14,066 nucleotides of DNA from Pseudomonadota bacterium (GTDB taxonomy: Bacteria; Pseudomonadota; Gammaproteobacteria; Burkholderiales; Burkholderiaceae_B), in contig JAEWFK010000015.1 of NCBI GenBank assembly GCA_023388835.1, forward strand, positions 1 to 14,066, given 5' to 3'. The notes beneath the pieces are model-generated. The model made no database searches. It saw only the letters and a program-made list of their open reading frames with translations, and had not been told where the DNA came from. This document shows positions 12,285-14,066 of this stretch, in pieces. Each line of letters starts with the position of its first letter. The first letter of the stretch is position 1. A program made the position numbers and the translations under genes.

Positions 12285-13072
12285 TGGCTGCCTCGTTGTT
12301 GGCCGGCTGCGGCCTTGTTGAACAGGGAAAAAAAGTTGGCGGTCGTATGTTCTTCGACTTCAGCCACCGGAATCCCGCGCAAATCGGCGATCTTCTCGGC
12401 GACATGCTTGACCTTGGAGGGATCGTTGAGCTTGCCGCGAAACGGAACAGGCGCAAGATAGGGCGCGTCCGTTTCGATGAGCATACGCTCCAGCGGAACA
12501 CGGCGGGCCACTTCCTGAAGCTCGACGGCATTCCGAAAGGTCACGATGCCGGAAAAGGAGATGTAGAAGTTCAGCGCCAGCGCGGCCTCGGCCACTTCCC
12601 AGGACTCAGTGAAGCAATGCATGACGCCGCCGGCTTCCTGGGCGCCTTCTTCGGCCATGATGCGCAAGGTATCGTCGGCCGCCGAGCGGGTGTGGATAAT
12701 CAGGGGCAGACCGCTCTGTCGGCTCGCGCGGATATGAACTCGGAAGCGGTCACGTTGCCAATCGAAAGGCTCGCTGCCGCGGTAATAATCCAGCCCCGTT
12801 TCACCGATGGCCACGATCTTCGGGTCTTGCGCCGCTTGCAGCAGCTCTTCCACAGTGGGTTCTTCCGCGTCGGCGTAATCAGGATGCACGCCCACCGATG
12901 CAAACAGGTGGTCGTGCGGCGCAACCAGCTCGCGGATGCGCGCCCATTCCGGCTTGTTCACCGCCACGACCAGGGCGTGGCTCACCCGGTTCTCGGACAT
13001 GCGCTCGAGAATGCTCGGCAGGTCCTGGGCGAGTTCGGGAAAATCGAGATGGCAATGCGAATCGACGAACAT
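12281..13072 (-). CDS. tatD: TatD-family metal-dependent hydrolase (DNase)
   Basis: A 263-residue TIM-barrel amidohydrolase with 3'-5' exonuclease or DNase activity in characterised members (TatD, YcfH). All metal ligands are visible: His6 and His8 (DSHCHLD), Glu91 (IGETGLDYY), His127 (LIIHTRSA), His152 (VMHCFTES) and Asp202 (IETDAPYL). The start at 13072 begins the family's N-terminus exactly (MFVDSHCHL); an extension to 13180 would run into holB and adds nonconserved sequence. No Shine-Dalgarno is evident. The closest relatives by context are the YcfH-type TatD proteins encoded beside holB. It follows holB by 40 bp on the same strand and overlaps the ankyrin gene by 4 bp, so the three probably form one transcript. 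It is cytoplasmic and not part of twin-arginine export despite the name. Confidence 0.95.
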   Translation of the reverse strand: MFVDSHCHLDFPELAQDLPSILERMSENRVSHALVVAVNKPEWARIRELVAPHDHLFASVGVHPDYADAEEPTVEELLQAAQDPKIVAIGETGLDYYRGSEPFDWQRDRFRVHIRASRQSGLPLIIHTRSAADDTLRIMAEEGAQEAGGVMHCFTESWEVAEAALALNFYISFSGIVTFRNAVELQEVARRVPLERMLIETDAPYLAPVPFRGKLNDPSKVKHVAEKIADLRGIPVAEVEEHTTANFFSLFNKAAAGQQRGSQ

Positions 13073-13112
13073 GTTATTGCAAACAGAAGGTAAACGGCTA
13101 GAAACGACTAGT

Positions 13113-14066
13113 TTAGGCGGTTTGCCCGCCGGCGGTCGAGCCACAGGCCTTTGCGCAACGCTGCAGCACGCTATGAACAAACAGCTTGGCGCTCAACGGG
13201 TGTCCGGCCACGGCGCGTTGCTGCGTCAGCCATTTCACGGCGGCAACCAGCATGGCGGGCGTCGTATTCGCCGCCAGCCGCGCGAGAGCCTCTTCCTCCG
13301 AAGGAAAATACCGGGCCGGGGCGCCCGCCGCAACAAGCGACAGGTCGACAAATGCGCGTTGCAAGGCGTCAAGCCAGACGGCGGGCTCGATCTTGTCCAG
13401 GGCATCAGCCGTCGCCGCAATCGGATCGTTGCCCGCCGTGCCGCTTGCCATTCCCTTTAGAAAACCGGTCAGCCACGCCGGGCAAGGCGTCTCGCCGGAT
13501 CGGGCCATTTGCAGCGCCCTCAAGGGCGCTCCGCCCGCGGCGGCCAGCCAGTCACGAGGCTCGCTCACGCCGTGCTCCCGCAACCAGACCTCGCTTTGTG
13601 CGAAATCAGGAACGGGCAATGGCAGGCGCCGGCACCGGGAGACGATGGTAGGCAACAGGAGATCGGGCGCGTCGGTCGTGAGCAGGAATACCGTCTTGGC
13701 CGGGGGCTCTTCCAGGACTTTGAGCAGCGCGTTCGCGGTGATGACGTTCATCGCCTGGGCGGGATAGAGCACCGCCACGCGCCACCCTCCCCGATGCGTG
13801 GCCGTGCCGAACCAACTCGATAGCGCCCTGATCTGCTCGACCCGTATCTCTCGCGAAGGCGTCTTTTTCGCCTGACTTTCGGTTTCTTCCGAATTGTCGC
13901 CCTCTTCTGCCGCCACGGCATCCGGGCGCACACGCCGGAAATCCGGGTGGTTGCCGGCGGCCACCCAACGGCAGGCCTGGCAGTCGCCACACGCCATGCC
14001 CTGACGTGGCGCCTCGCACAAAAGCGAGGCGGCGGCGGCCAGTGCAAAACCGCGTTTGCCGATGCC
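13113..14066 (-). CDS. holB: DNA polymerase III delta' subunit (HolB), N-terminus outside window
   Basis: A clamp-loader subunit that helps load the beta sliding clamp at replication forks. The frame is open to the window edge and starts within the Walker A region (G-I-G-K-R), so about 317 C-terminal residues are present. Visible features are the zinc module with four cysteines (C-x8-C-x2-C-x2-C in CEAPRQGMACGDCQACRW), NALLKVLEEPPAKTVFLLTT (the clamp-loader DExx-region neighbour), and the SRC motif (LPTIVSRCRRL) that supplies the arginine finger. Between HPDFRRV and the conserved REIRVEQIRAL is an acidic, low-complexity insert (around AEEGDNSEETESQAKK) longer than in E. coli HolB. A TTG at 14021 lies between conserved parts and is not the start. 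It should be preceded by tmk outside the window and is followed by tatD without an intervening pilZ gene. Confidence 0.94.
   Translation of the reverse strand, partial: GIGKRGFALAAAASLLCEAPRQGMACGDCQACRWVAAGNHPDFRRVRPDAVAAEEGDNSEETESQAKKTPSREIRVEQIRALSSWFGTATHRGGWRVAVLYPAQAMNVITANALLKVLEEPPAKTVFLLTTDAPDLLLPTIVSRCRRLPLPVPDFAQSEVWLREHGVSEPRDWLAAAGGAPLRALQMARSGETPCPAWLTGFLKGMASGTAGNDPIAATADALDKIEPAVWLDALQRAFVDLSLVAAGAPARYFPSEEEALARLAANTTPAMLVAAVKWLTQQRAVAGHPLSAKLFVHSVLQRCAKACGSTAGGQTA

Noticed and set aside
13073..13180. N-terminal extension of TatD into holB
   Set aside because: The family starts at M-F-V-D-S-H-C-H; the extra 36 residues are a shadow of the holB 3' end.

Overview
The window looks like chromosomal DNA of a GC-rich betaproteobacterium, most likely Burkholderiales/Alcaligenaceae (Bordetella, Achromobacter or Pusillimonas-like). 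That placement is an inference from protein resemblance: an Alcaligenes/Bordetella-type azurin, a LysR-YeiH pair, and a holB-tatD run. Coding density is high. I see no tRNA, rRNA, insertion sequence, prophage or CRISPR, and no gene-free stretch longer than 300 bases. Both ends cut genes: the 3' part of an L-serine ammonia-lyase (sdaA) on the left and the 5' end of holB on the right.

Layout. 1-735 (+): sdaA C-terminal part with all three iron-sulfur cysteines. 831-3079 (-): a LysR-type regulator followed 50 bp later by an MFS transporter. 3184-4254 (+): a YeiH-family 'putative sulfate exporter', divergent from the regulator, with two strong dyads in the shared control region. 4503-4949 (+): pre-azurin with every copper ligand, behind a perfect FNR/ANR box centred at -41.5 from a predicted start. 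A bidirectional terminator separates it from 5010-7142 (-), a TonB-dependent receptor of the YncD/PqqU type (PQQ import in E. coli). 7386-8165 (+): a tandem PRC-barrel protein that overlaps tail-to-tail with 8153-9508 (-), a Rossmann + SAF-like oxidoreductase of unknown substrate. 9580-9924 (-): a glutaredoxin-type arsenate reductase. 10027-10533 (+): a glutathione peroxidase, coupled by an ATGA overlap to 10530-11429, an RsiV/DUF3298-like lipoprotein. 11457-14066 (-): holB, tatD and a secreted ankyrin-repeat protein, the last two coupled by an ATGA overlap.

How the genes fit together. Most of the window is small independent modules rather than one pathway. The clearest regulatory story is azurin under oxygen-responsive control, expected if azurin serves as electron carrier for denitrification or microaerobic respiration. 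The LysR/YeiH/MFS cluster looks like a self-contained, effector-responsive export unit, possibly for sulfite or a related anion. The gpx-lipoprotein and tatD-ankyrin pairs are the least explained; in both the downstream partner is an envelope-targeted protein with an unusually long N-terminus before its signal sequence. I did not find a clearly new multi-gene system; the best leads are these coupled pairs, the azurin promoter and the LysR operator region.
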